Below, piece by piece: positions 1 through 8,888 of a DNA stretch of 11,807 bases. How positions within the stretch are numbered: the first letter of the stretch is position 1; every line of letters begins with the position of its first letter. The notes under the pieces are model-generated. The model saw only the letters and a program-made list of their open reading frames with translations, was not told the DNA's origin and ran no database searches. The stretch is from Tetmemena sp. SeJ-2015 (lineage: Eukaryota > Ciliophora > Spirotrichea > Sporadotrichida > Oxytrichidae), in NCBI GenBank assembly GCA_027382625.1, contig JAJKFJ010013145.1, forward strand, positions 1-11,807. The letters run 5' to 3'. Position numbers and translations under genes: made by a program.

Positions 1-570
1 GTTTAAAAAAGCAAAAATAAATTACGAAATTTTAGCTTTCAAATTTTCTATAAGGGTTAAAATTTATGATTTAAAATTTTATAAAATGACCTTAGAATTT
101 TTTCCGAGCTCTATTTTAACCATGATTCTAAAGTCTTATGGGGAAATTAGAGTTAATTTGCATATTAATTATGATTTTCCCTACAGTTTTTATAAATGAG
201 AATTAGGTTTTTTAACAAATTTATTACAATCTTAACTTGAATATTATTTAAAGAAGAATCTGACAAATTTAAATATAATAACCAGGATTATAATATCTAT
301 AATTACATAAAATCACTGCTGCAAACTCATTGATAAACTCTATAACATACTTTAAAGAATCTTGCAATTATATGTACTATTTTTAAGAATAATCATAGCA
401 ATTCATAACTTAAAAAATAATTCAATTTATCAAGATATATGGAAACATACTATAGAAAAGACACTTAATTTTAAATAGCTGAGTATAGAGTCTCGAAATG
501 ATTCTCAGCCATTTTTTGGTGAATAAAATATAATCAAAACATCAATAGTGATGAATATTAAATTCAATTA
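1..570. other. AT-rich non-coding stretch
   Basis: No frame on either strand stands out as coding, even with TAA and TAG read as glutamine. The only local structure noted is a short inverted repeat, GCTGAG at 478-483 against CTCAGC at 504-509, around a 20-base loop. The word TAGCTGAG at 476-483 recurs at the left edge of both repeat copies (571 and 9597). That may mark a broken third edge of the same repeat or be chance. The composition suits germline-limited or intergenic ciliate DNA. Confidence 0.5.
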
Positions 571-941
571 TAGCTGAGAATTTAATAAAAAAGAGAATTA
601 AATTAATAATTAAATTAATATGGATTAAATCAGTGACAGTTGGAGTGTGTCAGATTTAAATAATAATTAGACAAATAGATTCAGCACGAAATTCTAAGAA
701 AGTTTCATCCTTGCAACTTTTGTGTGGGAGCGCTCAGCCTAGAGTTATAAGGGACACAAGTCATAGAAGTATTAATGTTTGAAAAATGATCAAGTGCCCA
801 CATCATATCTCGCTGCTTGACCAAAGAAGGAACTCATATTAAATTTTGATTGTCTATCGAACAAGCTACAGATCAGGTGGTGAATCTGCGATTTCAACTG
901 ACACGAAGTTACAACTCTCTATTTATTATTTTAATCACCTA
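571..941 (+). repeat. Dispersed ~375-bp repeat, copy 1
   Basis: This stretch aligns end to end, in the same orientation, with 9597-9977. Shared landmarks occur in order: TAGCTGAGAAT at the left edge; a run like CAGTTGGAGTG (CAGTTGAAGTG in copy 2); ATTTAAATAAT; AATTCTAAGAA; a GCACTCAG/GCGCTCAG block; ATATCTC; AACAAG; and TAATCACCTA at the right edge. Homology fades outside these points, so the unit is about 370-380 bp. No reading frame is conserved between the copies, so it is probably non-coding. Its length is close to the roughly 380-bp repeat I recall being reported from the Oxytricha germline genome. Whether it is that family cannot be decided from sequence alone. Confidence 0.75.
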
Positions 942-983
942 CTATAATAATATTAATAGATCATATCATAAAAATCCGAAATT

Positions 984-1126
984 CGCAAAAATGACCCTCT
1001 TTGAAATTTTAAAAGCCAGAACCATTTAGCTTTTTGGCATTTTTAACTGATTTTGACAATATATGGGTGCTTTTCTTGACATTTTGTTCATCTTTGGGGA
1101 TGCTCACTTCCGTCTCCCCCCTCTTA
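984..1126 (-). repeat. Possible diverged single arm of the MITE-like element
   Basis: Read on the minus strand, this begins TAAGAGGGGGG. It continues with a GCATCC block, a GATGAACAAAATG-like block and later AAATTTCAAAGAGGGTC. These follow the order of blocks in the arms at 10865-10979 and 11341-11461 (TAGGGGGG, TCATCC, CATGAAAA, AAATTCAAAGTGTCC). Similarity is patchy and no matching partner arm is visible to the left. It could be a solo or truncated arm of a related element, or a chance resemblance built on a poly-C tract. Confidence 0.3.
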
Positions 1127-1679
1127 TTTTTAATTAATTTAAATTATTATTTTAAAAATTACATCAACCGTAGTATTTATGTTTTTGTTATTCAAATAAA
1201 ATATTAATTTGATAAATGTTGAGCATGAATTTGGAAATCTGAAATAAATTAAACCTCTAAAGCATACATTTTCCCATTTAGTGATAGATTATTACTGGGC
1301 TTCAGTCTAAGTAGATATCTTAAGTCTTTTCTTTTCTTTCAATTTGCTTAATTCAAATCTATGAATTATCTTTATATATTTTCACATTATTTAAGTTTTA
1401 GGAATACTATAAAATATTTGTATATAAATTTGAATATACATATATTCTATTTCATCATAATAAGAATCTTTAGATTATCTCATTAAAATAAAATAAATTT
1501 AAAAAAAGGTTAACAAAATTTTGGAGTTTAGCAGAATAAATTATTTTTAGCTTTTCTATTTTGAGAAAAAATAAAGAAACATAGAAAAATTATTATGGCA
1601 TTTTATTTTGATAAATTATAATATATATGAATTATAATATTTAACTGATTGTATAAATGAATGATATGAGTATAATTTA

Positions 1680-1685
1680 ACTTAC
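1680..1685 (-). promoter_or_regulatory. Candidate 5' splice site (GTAAGT)
   Basis: On the minus strand the coding island at 1686-2118 runs into GTAAGTT, the consensus eukaryotic splice donor. Beyond it the sequence becomes strongly AT-rich and loses coding character. A junction between a macronuclear-destined segment and an eliminated segment at the same place is an alternative. The matching acceptor was not identified. Confidence 0.4.
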
Positions 1686-2118
1686 TTCTGAGTTAGAATA
1701 GACATAATGTTTTGAAGGAAGTCTTAGTTAAGCTTATAAAGCTAATTTCTTTTACTCTGCTGTTGATCTCTTTCTTGCTCATTGACTGAACTAGCAAGCC
1801 TTCCTAGAGGTATAGAAGGAGTTCCCATTTATTGATTGACAGAGACTTAGCTAGTCATTAATTAAATAAACATTCTGGGGGTAGCTCTTCCAATAGAATT
1901 CGGATTTTAAAGCGTTGGGATGCCTGGAGTGTTGAGTTAACTGGCAGGTGCTGTCTAATTTTCAATTTCAGATATTAAATCGAGTTTGATAAGTTTTTTC
2001 ATGAACTCGTCAGCTATAGCGTCTTTTTCATTTTTGGCTGCTTTTTGTTGCTCTAAAGAAGGCATTTATGTACCTGTGATACTTTAATTCTGGTTAGCTA
2101 ATGGCCTGATATGTAAGC
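1686..2118 (-). CDS. Coding island (exon or macronuclear-destined segment), unknown Q/S/P-rich protein
   Basis: With TAA and TAG as glutamine this minus-strand frame is open throughout, with eight such codons and no TGA after the ATG at 2065-2063. The frame is also open upstream to about 2118, where ATATCAG could be a splice acceptor, so the ATG may be internal. The predicted piece has about 126 residues. A charged helical N-terminal part (LEQQKAAKNEKDAIADEFMK, then KLIKLDLISEIE) is followed by a low-complexity middle rich in Thr, Pro, Ser, Asn and Gln (TAPASQLNTPGIPTLQNPNS). A second helical, Gln/Lys-rich end includes LYKLNQDFLQNIMSIL. The residue mix is varied (Ala, Pro, Gly, Asp, Glu), unlike translated AT-rich noise, and GC content is visibly above the flanks. 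The family was not recognised. It is probably one piece of a larger minus-strand gene. Confidence 0.65.
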
Positions 2119-2689
2119 ATTCTTAATTTAAAACTTAAGTTATATATAATTAAAGTTGTAAGCTAATATCTTTTAAAACCTCAATAAATTTTTCTCAATT
2201 ACTTAACAATAAAGCATTTATTATTTTACAATTTTGTATTTAAAACTCATAATCCAGACCAGTTCAATAGTTATAAAACAAAAATTCAATTAGGTCAAAT
2301 TTATCTCTTTTTCACAATGAAATAGCTATATAAAAAAATGATAGTTTTCCACATAAAAAGTTAAATTTCAATATCTAATTATGCTGAGTTAAATTTCATT
2401 TATTATATTTTAATATATTTACTTTATTCTAGAACTTAAACCAGATTAAAGCTACGCTCATTCTAGAAAATAATTCTGTAGAGCAGATTATTGTTTAAAG
2501 TAGTTAACCGAGTTATTTATCATAATTATTACATGTTATAAAAAAGGGTTTCAACAAATAATCATCTCACTAAAATGTTAATTTTTAAGATAGATGATTA
2601 ATATATTGAGGAATTAACCTTAATATTTATTTTTGGTTGGCTTAATGACTTTTATTTGTAGAAATATGGATCTGATAATAAAATCTTAC
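2119..2689. other. AT-rich non-coding stretch
   Basis: No island of richer composition and no convincing frame was seen on either strand. If 1686-2118 and the island at 2690-2990 belong to one minus-strand gene, this would be the intervening intron or internal eliminated sequence. Confidence 0.4.
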
Positions 2690-2990
2690 TCTAAATTATG
2701 GCATTATCAGTTTTCTTTCGAATTCTCCATCAATAATCTGAATACAAGTTCAGAATCAATCGGAAAACCCAAAGTAATATATCCACCCACATCTCGAATT
2801 AGTATCTAAGAAGGAAAAAATCGAGAATGGAGATATCTTCAATGTTATAAGATAAAAAGGTCTCTGAAAAATAATTTATCATACTATCCAAAGATAAGTA
2901 CTAGTAGTTTTAATTAATTTATTTAGAAAGAGCAACTGTTGCTGTACTTAGTTGAAGGCCACTCTAAATAAACACAGACACACTGATTTT
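2690..2990. other. Coding-like island of undecided strand
   Basis: Composition rises here and both strands offer long frames under the TAA/TAG = Gln code. On the minus strand a frame gives ILIRDVGGYITLGFPIDSEL followed by VFRLLMENSKEN, then TGA near 2693. This part looks the most like a folded domain. An overlapping plus-strand frame starts at an ATG near 2666 and runs about 105 codons to a TGA near 2984, with PPTSRISIQEGKNREWRY in the middle. Only one can be real. I lean to the minus strand because of residue quality and because the neighbouring strong island is on that strand. No family was recognised for either. Confidence 0.35.
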
Positions 2991-4046
2991 TCAGAATAAA
3001 GTTAAAGCTTCTAAGCAGTGGTTAATTGTTCCGCAATATAACTAATCAAGTTTAGGCTCATTTTTATCTTTTATAATTTAATATTTTAACTTGTTAAATA
3101 CTAATATGAAATCTATTTTTCAGGAAATTAAGAAATTAAAAATATCATCTCACCACCAATTGCTTTTATTTTCATAGCTATCCTTTTATTCCTCATATTA
3201 ATTAGAAGTAGGAAGCCCTGCATTACTATTTCTTTTTTAAATATAAATTCTTTTAATTTTTAAATATAGCATTTAGAGTATTAATGAATAAAATAATTTC
3301 AATTATTTTTTTAGTTCAATCTAAGTATAATTAAATATAAAGTAAAACTTCTGCTTTAAAAATTAATTTAGATAGCAATGTAAATTGGAATAAATTTGTG
3401 GTAATAACTTAGAAATAAATATTTGATCTCATTTCTTGTAATGTATAATTTTAATTACCTTTCTTGCTTGCATATTTTGGAGGAGTTCAAAGTTAGGCAA
3501 GCTTAAGATATTGTATATAATAATTTTAAGTTTGAAAAGCTTTCTTTCGATATGGTTTTATAATGTAACTTTCTTTTATTAAAGGATGAAAATGATTAGT
3601 TTATCATAATAAAAATAAGTTCATTCTTAAATTATACAGTAGGTCTTCGTCATTTAGAATGTTCTGGTTTGTAAAGAAAAGAAGGGTGTGATAAAATTTT
3701 CAAGATTAGAAGTAAAATTATTTTGAGTTTCAATTTATTATGCCACCCCATTGGTTTAACTTGATCTTTGAGAGAGTAATCCAATCAGGCATTAGTATAT
3801 TAATTTTAGAGCTAATTAAATTATTATATATCAGAGTTATTAAATATTAGCCAATAATTTGTCTCTATTATTCATTACACTAACCATCTAGCAATTAAGA
3901 ATCCCATTTAGGATCTTATTTCTATAATTCTGATTCATTTCACTAATTTATCTTTACCATTAATCACCTGAATGCTGTGAAAAACTTGTAACAATAAGCT
4001 TAATATTAATTGAAGAATATTTAGGGCACGCGAAGAATATTTTTTT
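2991..4046. other. AT-rich stretch left of the transposon-like block
   Basis: This is mostly AT-rich with no supported gene. A very short minus-strand frame at 3730-3792 (20 codons, ATG to TGA, ending in WGGIIN) sits in a small richer patch but is too short to call. If the block to the right is a TBE-type transposon of about 4 kb, its left end should fall somewhere in roughly 3.7-4.0 kb. I looked there for the G4T4/C4A4-type terminal repeat of TBE elements and did not see one. Confidence 0.4.
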
Positions 4047-5335
4047 TCAATGATGCAAGGACTTAATAAGAGGAAAAAATTAAAACATCTCTAATTAAGT
4101 TATAAAATTTAAGCGTTCATTCCAAGATGATTCATTCTGCAATTTGGCATATCGAGTATAGTCATCTGTGAATGTTTCTGTCACATTGCCCACTCTGTGA
4201 ATAATAAGGTTGTCTTTGATCAGCGTTTCCTTGAAAAATTTAGCTAGCTAGCTCATGCAACTGAGTGGGAAGCCTTGGCAACACTCCTGCTCTTTCAACT
4301 TATCTTCAAAAAATATTGAGCTGTCCTTTAAGGAGTCGAGGTTTTCATAGTTAAGAAACTTCAGGGAGTCGTCGTTTGAAGAGACAATGATTTAGCAACA
4401 CTGGTATCGGACCTCAGCTACGCCATGTTTGTAGTAGACTAGAGAGCCTTTTCTCTCCAAATGTAGATTCATCTCTGACAAATTTCGTTAACCCAGAAAG
4501 TGAGGCATGCTGATTTCGTTCATCGCTAATATTGAGAGCGCATACCTTCTATTTTCTGATCCAAAATGAACTATGAAGATGAGTTTCTCGCTCATAAATA
4601 TCTCTTGGACGAATCCCATCAAAGTTGAATTGCCTCATGAGAATCTTCATTCATCAAAATAAAGCACTTATTCTTGTCGAACAGATTAAAAACAATTTTT
4701 TATCATCCAACGCCTCCAATAGATTTTTATCCACCTCGATGTACAACTGCAGTTGATCTAGTACGCTGTGCCTTTCGTACTTTCGTAAAACTGTCTTTTA
4801 AGCTCTTTTTATGTGAATTTAGATAATCATCTTCTCTCTATCCAATCTTGAAAGAATTCACTAGTCTTCCATACTTTCCTAATACACTTCACTGAAAGAT
4901 CTCGTTTCTCCTGACTTAGGATTGGCAGAGAATCTAATATGGGCTTGCTTTCCTATTTCTATCCTGTTGAAATCGTGCTCAGCCTAATGGGGCCGCTCAA
5001 CTCTCTTGTTGGAATTAAAACATTGATAATGTGGTTCTCCCTTCCTCTAAATATCCGCACTTTCCTTCCTCTTGGACTGCATTTCTTAATTCTCTCTCAG
5101 AGATGGTCTTTGAGGAGATCTTGAAGGTCTACACTGCTTGGAAGCCCTAGTATGACTCACTGTTAAAATAGTACTTAAAAAATCCTTTTACACTAGCTTA
5201 ACAAATAAAACTATGATCTTTGTTACATTTTTTTAACGTCGAAGAAATTTGGGAGACTATTTCAGTCATTTTAATGAAGAATTTGTACCTCTTGTCGTAG
5301 TCTTTGACTATTAAATATTTTTAGGAAACTTTCAT
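4047..5335 (-). pseudogene. Broken gene of the TBE-like block, possible transposase relic
   Basis: This is a long minus-strand region of raised GC and coding character, readable only with TAA/TAG as Gln and only by changing frame. The first segment opens at ATG 5335-5333 (alternative ATG 5269) and runs to a TGA at 4999-4997, including ISERELRNAVQEEGKCGYLE. The middle (about 5000-4690) is open in more than one frame, so its reading is uncertain. One frame gives RKYERHSVLDQLQLYIEVDK. The last segment runs from about 4690 to a TGA at 4049-4047. It includes VLYFDE, then RFS and GNSTLMGF separated by two TGA codons, then ENRRYALSILAMNEISMP, and near its end KDNLIIH. YFDE..F followed by a R-Y-A/S-hydrophobic strand resembles the first Asp region of IS630/Tc1-type DDE transposases, and DNxxIH resembles the second. 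The final Glu motif (YSPxLNPIE-like) was not found and the spacing is unusual. The gene span of about 430 codons is near or somewhat above the 42-kDa transposase expected in a TBE element. Breaks imply it is dead unless the assembly has indels. Confidence 0.4.
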
Positions 5336-5667
5336 TCCCTTATAAATTATGGTCTAAATATGTCTTTGAATGTTTAAACAGATATTTTAACTTAACTGAT
5401 CTTTACATTATATAAGCTAGACTTGTTTTAGATATTTATAAATCCAATGACAGATAGATAGAATAATTAAAACTTGATTTAGATAATTGATAGATTACTG
5501 AATTGGTGGATTGATGGCAAATAGAGTGTAGTATTAAGATAGGTGTGCTTACACCAATAAATTAATAAACCAATAAAATTAAATCAGTTTATTAAAATAA
5601 ATGATGCTTGATCAGAAAATAAGATAAATGATTCTGATGGTGAAGATATTTAAATTAAGACACTTTA
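5336..5667. other. AT-rich spacer inside the TBE-like block
   Basis: This is AT-rich sequence between two minus-strand reading frames, with repeated GATAGAT/TAGATAAT-like words near 5450-5500 and no convincing frame. It may hold upstream sequence of the broken gene at 4047-5335, but no promoter element was identified. Confidence 0.35.
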
Positions 5668-5982
5668 TCAAAGCAAGCGAAATTAAAATGTATTCATTTA
5701 AAAAGAGTTCTGATTTCTTTTTATTTGTGGCTTTTATAAAACATCGATTAACTAATCATATTCATCCTGTAATGATAATTTAAATGACAGATGAAAGTTA
5801 AGCTATTTTAACTACTGAATTTATTGCTTCTTTATTTGATTTATGATAAATGATTGAATAAAAATTACTATGTTTTTATTTTATTCTTTTGGCTCTTTGT
5901 GATTCCAGTTAAGTGAGTCCTTCATCCATGGTGCATTCATCTTCTTCATCTTCCTCCAGACAAGGCTCTTATCCGATATCAT
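5668..5982 (-). CDS. Small ORF between the divergent genes, possible third TBE-type gene
   Basis: An ATG at 5982-5980, directly preceded in frame by TGA (three codons upstream), opens 104 sense codons to a TGA at 5670-5668, with TAA/TAG as Gln. The N-terminal third sits in a clear GC-rich island (5881-5990) and reads like protein: SLVWRKMKKMNAPWMKDSLN followed by WNHKEPKE, basic and Trp/Met-rich. The later part is AT-rich and less certain. A TTACAG motif just before the codons for DEYDQLIDVL could be a splice acceptor. Its place between a possible transposase relic and the zinc-finger/kinase gene fits the small (22-kDa) ORF of TBE elements, but it is shorter than that and no family signature was recognised. 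Confidence is higher for the 5881-5982 part than for the whole. Confidence 0.4.
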
Positions 5983-6124
5983 TTTATATCATTCTTCTTT
6001 AATACATTGATTTTGAAGTTTTATATCCGATCTCATCACTTTTAAAATTAAATCAAAATTTATTTTTCACTTATCTCAATTTTATAATTAAATTAAAAAT
6101 AAAAACAACTTTAACCAATCATAA

Positions 6125-7648
6125 AATTTCAGAGTATATAGGAGATATTAAATCCTTATTTAAAAATTTAATGAAGCTAAAATTGCTTATGGAAGTGATA
6201 AAGGTTCTACTCTGTGCATATGTAATAAGAAATTTAATTTCTTTATACTTATATCGAAGCTAATGGAGGAGATTGTCCTCTCATCATTCTTTGTAAAAGA
6301 GATGATAAAACTATCCTAACTATTAATGAGAAAATTGACATTAAAAAAATGTGATAGAAGCTTTGAGGATTGTTTGGACCTTTGGAGGGAGAGGAGAAGT
6401 AAAAGAAGAGGACTTTCATCTCTAAAACCAAGAGTCTTATAAAAATGCTCTCTATGTGGTAAAATTTTCAGGACAGTCGGGCTTAAAAGACATCTACGCA
6501 TACATCAGAGATCTATAGGATAATACACCTAGCTAATGGTAGAAGTTATTTTCTAGTGCATGGTTTGTAACATGACTCCATTAGTTTTTGCTATTCGAGA
6601 TCTGCTCAAACATCATTTAAGTTTTCAAACCTAGAGAGTTCTAATGGAATCTGGATACAGTACTGCAAACTAGTGAACTATTTAAATTCCTTAATTTTAT
6701 GATAGGCATAGAGAAGATCTCCCTTGGAAACAGGTATCTAATGAGTTAGTTTCTCGCTCTAATCAAGAGGAAGACAAAAATTTAAATAAAGTTGAGTATT
6801 CGCCGAAATCAACTACTCATAAAGTAGATACTAAAATTCCAAAAAATCCATTATATGAGGCTGAGAGACTCCTTTACTATCTTTTAATACCGTTTCTTAC
6901 ACGGCCAGAGATCAGCTCTATCATTCAAAATCTAATAATAAAATAAGGAAAGTTTACTCTGTTTATAACCCCAAACACCTGGGCTAAGGAGGAAATTTCT
7001 TAGAGTTGACAAAAGAAGAGCTTAAGAATAATGCAGATCTTGCCTTCGAAGTATGGTATAACTTTAAATTAGAAACCTATTTAAGAAACAAAGTATTTGA
7101 AACTTTTTTTTTAATAGATCAAGGCTATATGAATTAGAAAGGCATAATTATTGTCAATGAAAAATACGACACTACCTTCTCTCAATTTTTAAAGGAGAAG
7201 TCGAATCAACCACAAATTCTCAGTGTAGTAAGATAGATGATTTAGATAATTCTGGAGCTTCATTAAAATGGAGTATCGACTTCTCACTTCTTATAGCTTC
7301 AAACTAATTGATGAAAATGGTTATAGAGTCGTCCTACATGACTTCTTCATGTATTCATCTTCCCAAGGACAGAAATTAAACAATCTACATATAACTCTAG
7401 TGGTCTGTATCTACAAGAAAGATCAAAGACTTATCCAGAGTAAAGATAAACGCCAAGATGTATATTCTATCTTCCTCATAGTCGCCTCCACTTTCTTGAA
7501 AAAAAGATCATATAATTAAACTAGCTACTAAGTATGGCTCAAAAAGAGATATAATGAAACACTTTTAAGATAATTATTTCAACCAATTGAAGAGATTCCA
7601 TCTTTGAAATGCTTCCTTCAAAGACTAGATAACATAATATTAATGTGA
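6125..7648 (+). pseudogene. Decayed C2H2 zinc-finger / protein kinase gene (TBE 57-kDa-like)
   Basis: With TAA/TAG as Gln, about 500 codons can be followed through two frame changes (near 6880 and near 7290) and one in-frame TGA (6674-6676), to a TGA at 7646-7648. The N-terminal third has zinc-finger sequence. The best is CSLCGKIFRTVGLKRHLRIH from 6446, a full C-x2-C-x12-H-x3-H finger. Degenerate fingers precede it (LCICNKKFN) and follow it (CMVCNMTPLVFAIRDLLKHH). The rest is a kinase: YEAERLL then SFNTVSYTARDQ (glycine loop, glycines mostly lost); VYNPKHLGQGG (strand 3, Lys not clear); LIDQGYMNQKG and IIIVNEKYDTTFSQFLKEK (hinge); IILELHQNGV before the catalytic loop (HRD lost); LIDENGYRVVLHDFFM (DFG now DFF); KRQDVYSIFLI (subdomain IX Asp kept). 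No APE motif was seen. Zinc fingers plus kinase in about 57 kDa is the layout of one of the three TBE transposon genes of Oxytricha. Broken frames and lost catalytic residues argue for a relic. Start uncertain. Confidence 0.75.
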
Positions 7649-8184
7649 ATATATTTATAAGTTAATTTTTTATGAATATCTTTAAACAAACTATTCATTA
7701 AAAATTTGCAAATTGATTACAAGTCTTAAAATTAAAATAAAAAATATAATCACAAATTAATCTCAAAAATACAACTTAGTTCTAATTTTAAAAATCATTA
7801 AAAATATTATGGTTTTTTTCTTCTGATGATTAAAATTGTAGAGGATTCAAAAATTTCAACTAAATATTTATCTAATTCAAAAATATAAATAATTTTATCG
7901 CACAAATTAAATTGCTTTATAATTAAAATGAATATTTTATATTTGATCAGACTGTAAATGAGATTGTTAGTCCTAGGGTTTGACTTTGACCTTGATATTT
8001 TGAATGATTTGAATTATGGGTGAAATATGATTAAATGATTGTGAGTAAACTAACAATTTTATTTTAATTTCAGGTTTTATTTAAATATGAATAGGTTGAT
8101 TTTATTTTGGCAGGAATTTTTTTATCTCTACTTTTGATAGTAGCCCTTATATTATAATTTAAAAAAAAAATAAATTAAGCAATC
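7649..8184. other. AT-rich stretch right of the transposon-like block
   Basis: No supported gene. The right end of the TBE-like block should lie just past 7648, within about 7.7-7.9 kb. No terminal inverted repeat matching the 3.7-4.0 kb region and no C4A4/G4T4 run was found, so the end cannot be placed. A TCTGATGA word at 7819 was examined as a possible C/D-box but has no partner. Confidence 0.4.
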
Positions 8185-8492
8185 GATTATCTTACTTGAG
8201 TTTGACGATAAGATCATCTCCTTATTTTTTATTATGTATGTTTTCTTATTTAGGAATATCCATATGAAGAATCTCAATCGTATAAAAAGTTACCATTCGC
8301 CATTTACTCTAACTTTAAACTCACTTTAATTATAAAATTAATATATAATTTATAATCAATTAAAGCCAAAAATAAATTAAAAAAAGGGTGTTAGCCTTAA
8401 AGTTTTACTTACCTCTTTATTTTTTAGATACTTCTGCAGTGAATAAAGTTAGTGACGAAAGAAGGGCTTACGAATTCCTTATTATGCCATTA
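8185..8492 (-). other. Two minus-strand coding-like pieces around a candidate intron
   Basis: On the minus strand a short piece (about 8492-8414, including WHNKEFVSPSFVTNFIHCRS) ends at AAAGAG followed by GTAAGTAAAAC, a consensus splice donor at 8412-8407. About 95 bases later, after an AT-rich run, the sequence reaches GTTAG (possible acceptor near 8318). A second open piece follows, including VNGEWQLFIRLRFFIWIFLN and NKEMILSSNSSKIIDCLIY. Donor, AT-rich interior and acceptor fit a small eukaryotic intron. The overlap with the stop of the ORF at 8493-8888 means these pieces and that ORF are either separate genes or one of the readings is wrong. No family was recognised. Confidence 0.3.
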
Positions 8493-8888
8493 TCAATTTA
8501 TTATTTAAAAAAGAAATGATTCATAAATTTCTCCTTAGTAAACTTCAGTTAAAGCTCTTTTATTTTAAAGTATAAAAATTAATTACTGTTTAAGCAACTA
8601 ATAATAATTAATCTATAATGTGTCAGCATTTTCAGCAATCTACTCTATATCCTTAGTAGTCATATTATCAAAATCAAAGAGGCCTCTTGCTTAAGTATTT
8701 TTTTGTTTATGATTGGATGATTTACTTTGAGAGCTATCTCTAATTTGTTTCTTAGATTTTGCTTCTGAGTTTCTTTCCTGATATTAAATATAGGATTTAA
8801 TTTTTTTATTTTGTGAATTGACTTTTAAATACAGAGTGATTAAATACAAAGCAAGAGACGGCATTACAGAACATAAATAGTTTAGCAT
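8493..8888 (-). CDS. Candidate complete ORF, 131 residues, N-terminal hydrophobic segment
   Basis: An ATG at 8888-8886, preceded in frame by TGA, opens 131 codons to TGA at 8495-8493 with TAA/TAG as Gln and no break. An internal ATG at 8864 is an alternative start. The N-terminus is hydrophobic (MLNYLCSVMPSLALYLITLY), as in a signal peptide or signal anchor. A basic, Ser/Gln/Lys-rich linker follows (EAKSKKQIRDSSQSKSSNHK), then an acidic segment, RGLFDFDNMTTKDIEQIAEN, and a helical C-terminal part ending in EIYESFLFQIIN. The linker-to-acidic transition is typical of ciliate proteins and sits in the richer patch 8630-8760. The plus strand is also open here, but its product is mostly hydrophobic, as expected of a shadow. 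No family was recognised. Open length alone is not significant under this code. Confidence 0.4.

Larger units (their letters stand above)
942..1685. other. AT-rich stretch with one possible inverted-repeat-element arm
   Basis: Apart from the separately listed arm-like segment at 984-1126, this is AT-rich sequence with homopolymer-like runs and no supported gene. The part next to 1686 would be intron if the GTAAGT motif at 1680-1685 (minus strand) is a real donor, or the start of an internal eliminated sequence if the coding island ends there for that reason. Confidence 0.4.

Noticed and set aside
721..760. tRNA or SINE-like pol III boxes in the repeat
   Set aside because: A- and B-box-like words are partial and not conserved between the two copies.
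3730..3792. Short minus-strand frame of 20 codons ending in WGGIIN
   Set aside because: Too short and without a splice or start context to support a call.
4939..5124. Plus-strand ATG-to-stop frame of 61 codons
   Set aside because: It is hydrophobic (Leu/Phe/Ser-rich) and lies antisense to the Lys/Glu/Arg-rich minus-strand gene, so it is a shadow.
6249..6501. Two overlapping minus-strand frames of 60 and 61 codons
   Set aside because: Both are antisense to the zinc-finger part of the 57-kDa-like gene, which has a recognisable motif on the plus strand.
7268..7519. Plus-strand 83-codon frame as a separate gene
   Set aside because: It contains kinase subdomains VII-IX (HDFF, DVYSIF) and is the last-frame segment of the longer broken kinase gene. 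Its ATG is internal and it also reads on through TAA.
7815..7830. TCTGATGATT as a C box of a C/D snoRNA
   Set aside because: No D box (CTGA) and no terminal stem at suitable spacing were found.
3720..7990. Similar words near 3750 and 7980 (TTTAACTTGATC against TTTGACTTTGACC) as ends of the TBE-like block
   Set aside because: They are in direct, not inverted, orientation and the match is only about 20 bases in AT-rich DNA.
8631..8819. Plus-strand frame beginning MCQHFQQSTLYPQQSYYQ
   Set aside because: After a plausible start it becomes almost entirely hydrophobic and is antisense to a better minus-strand reading.
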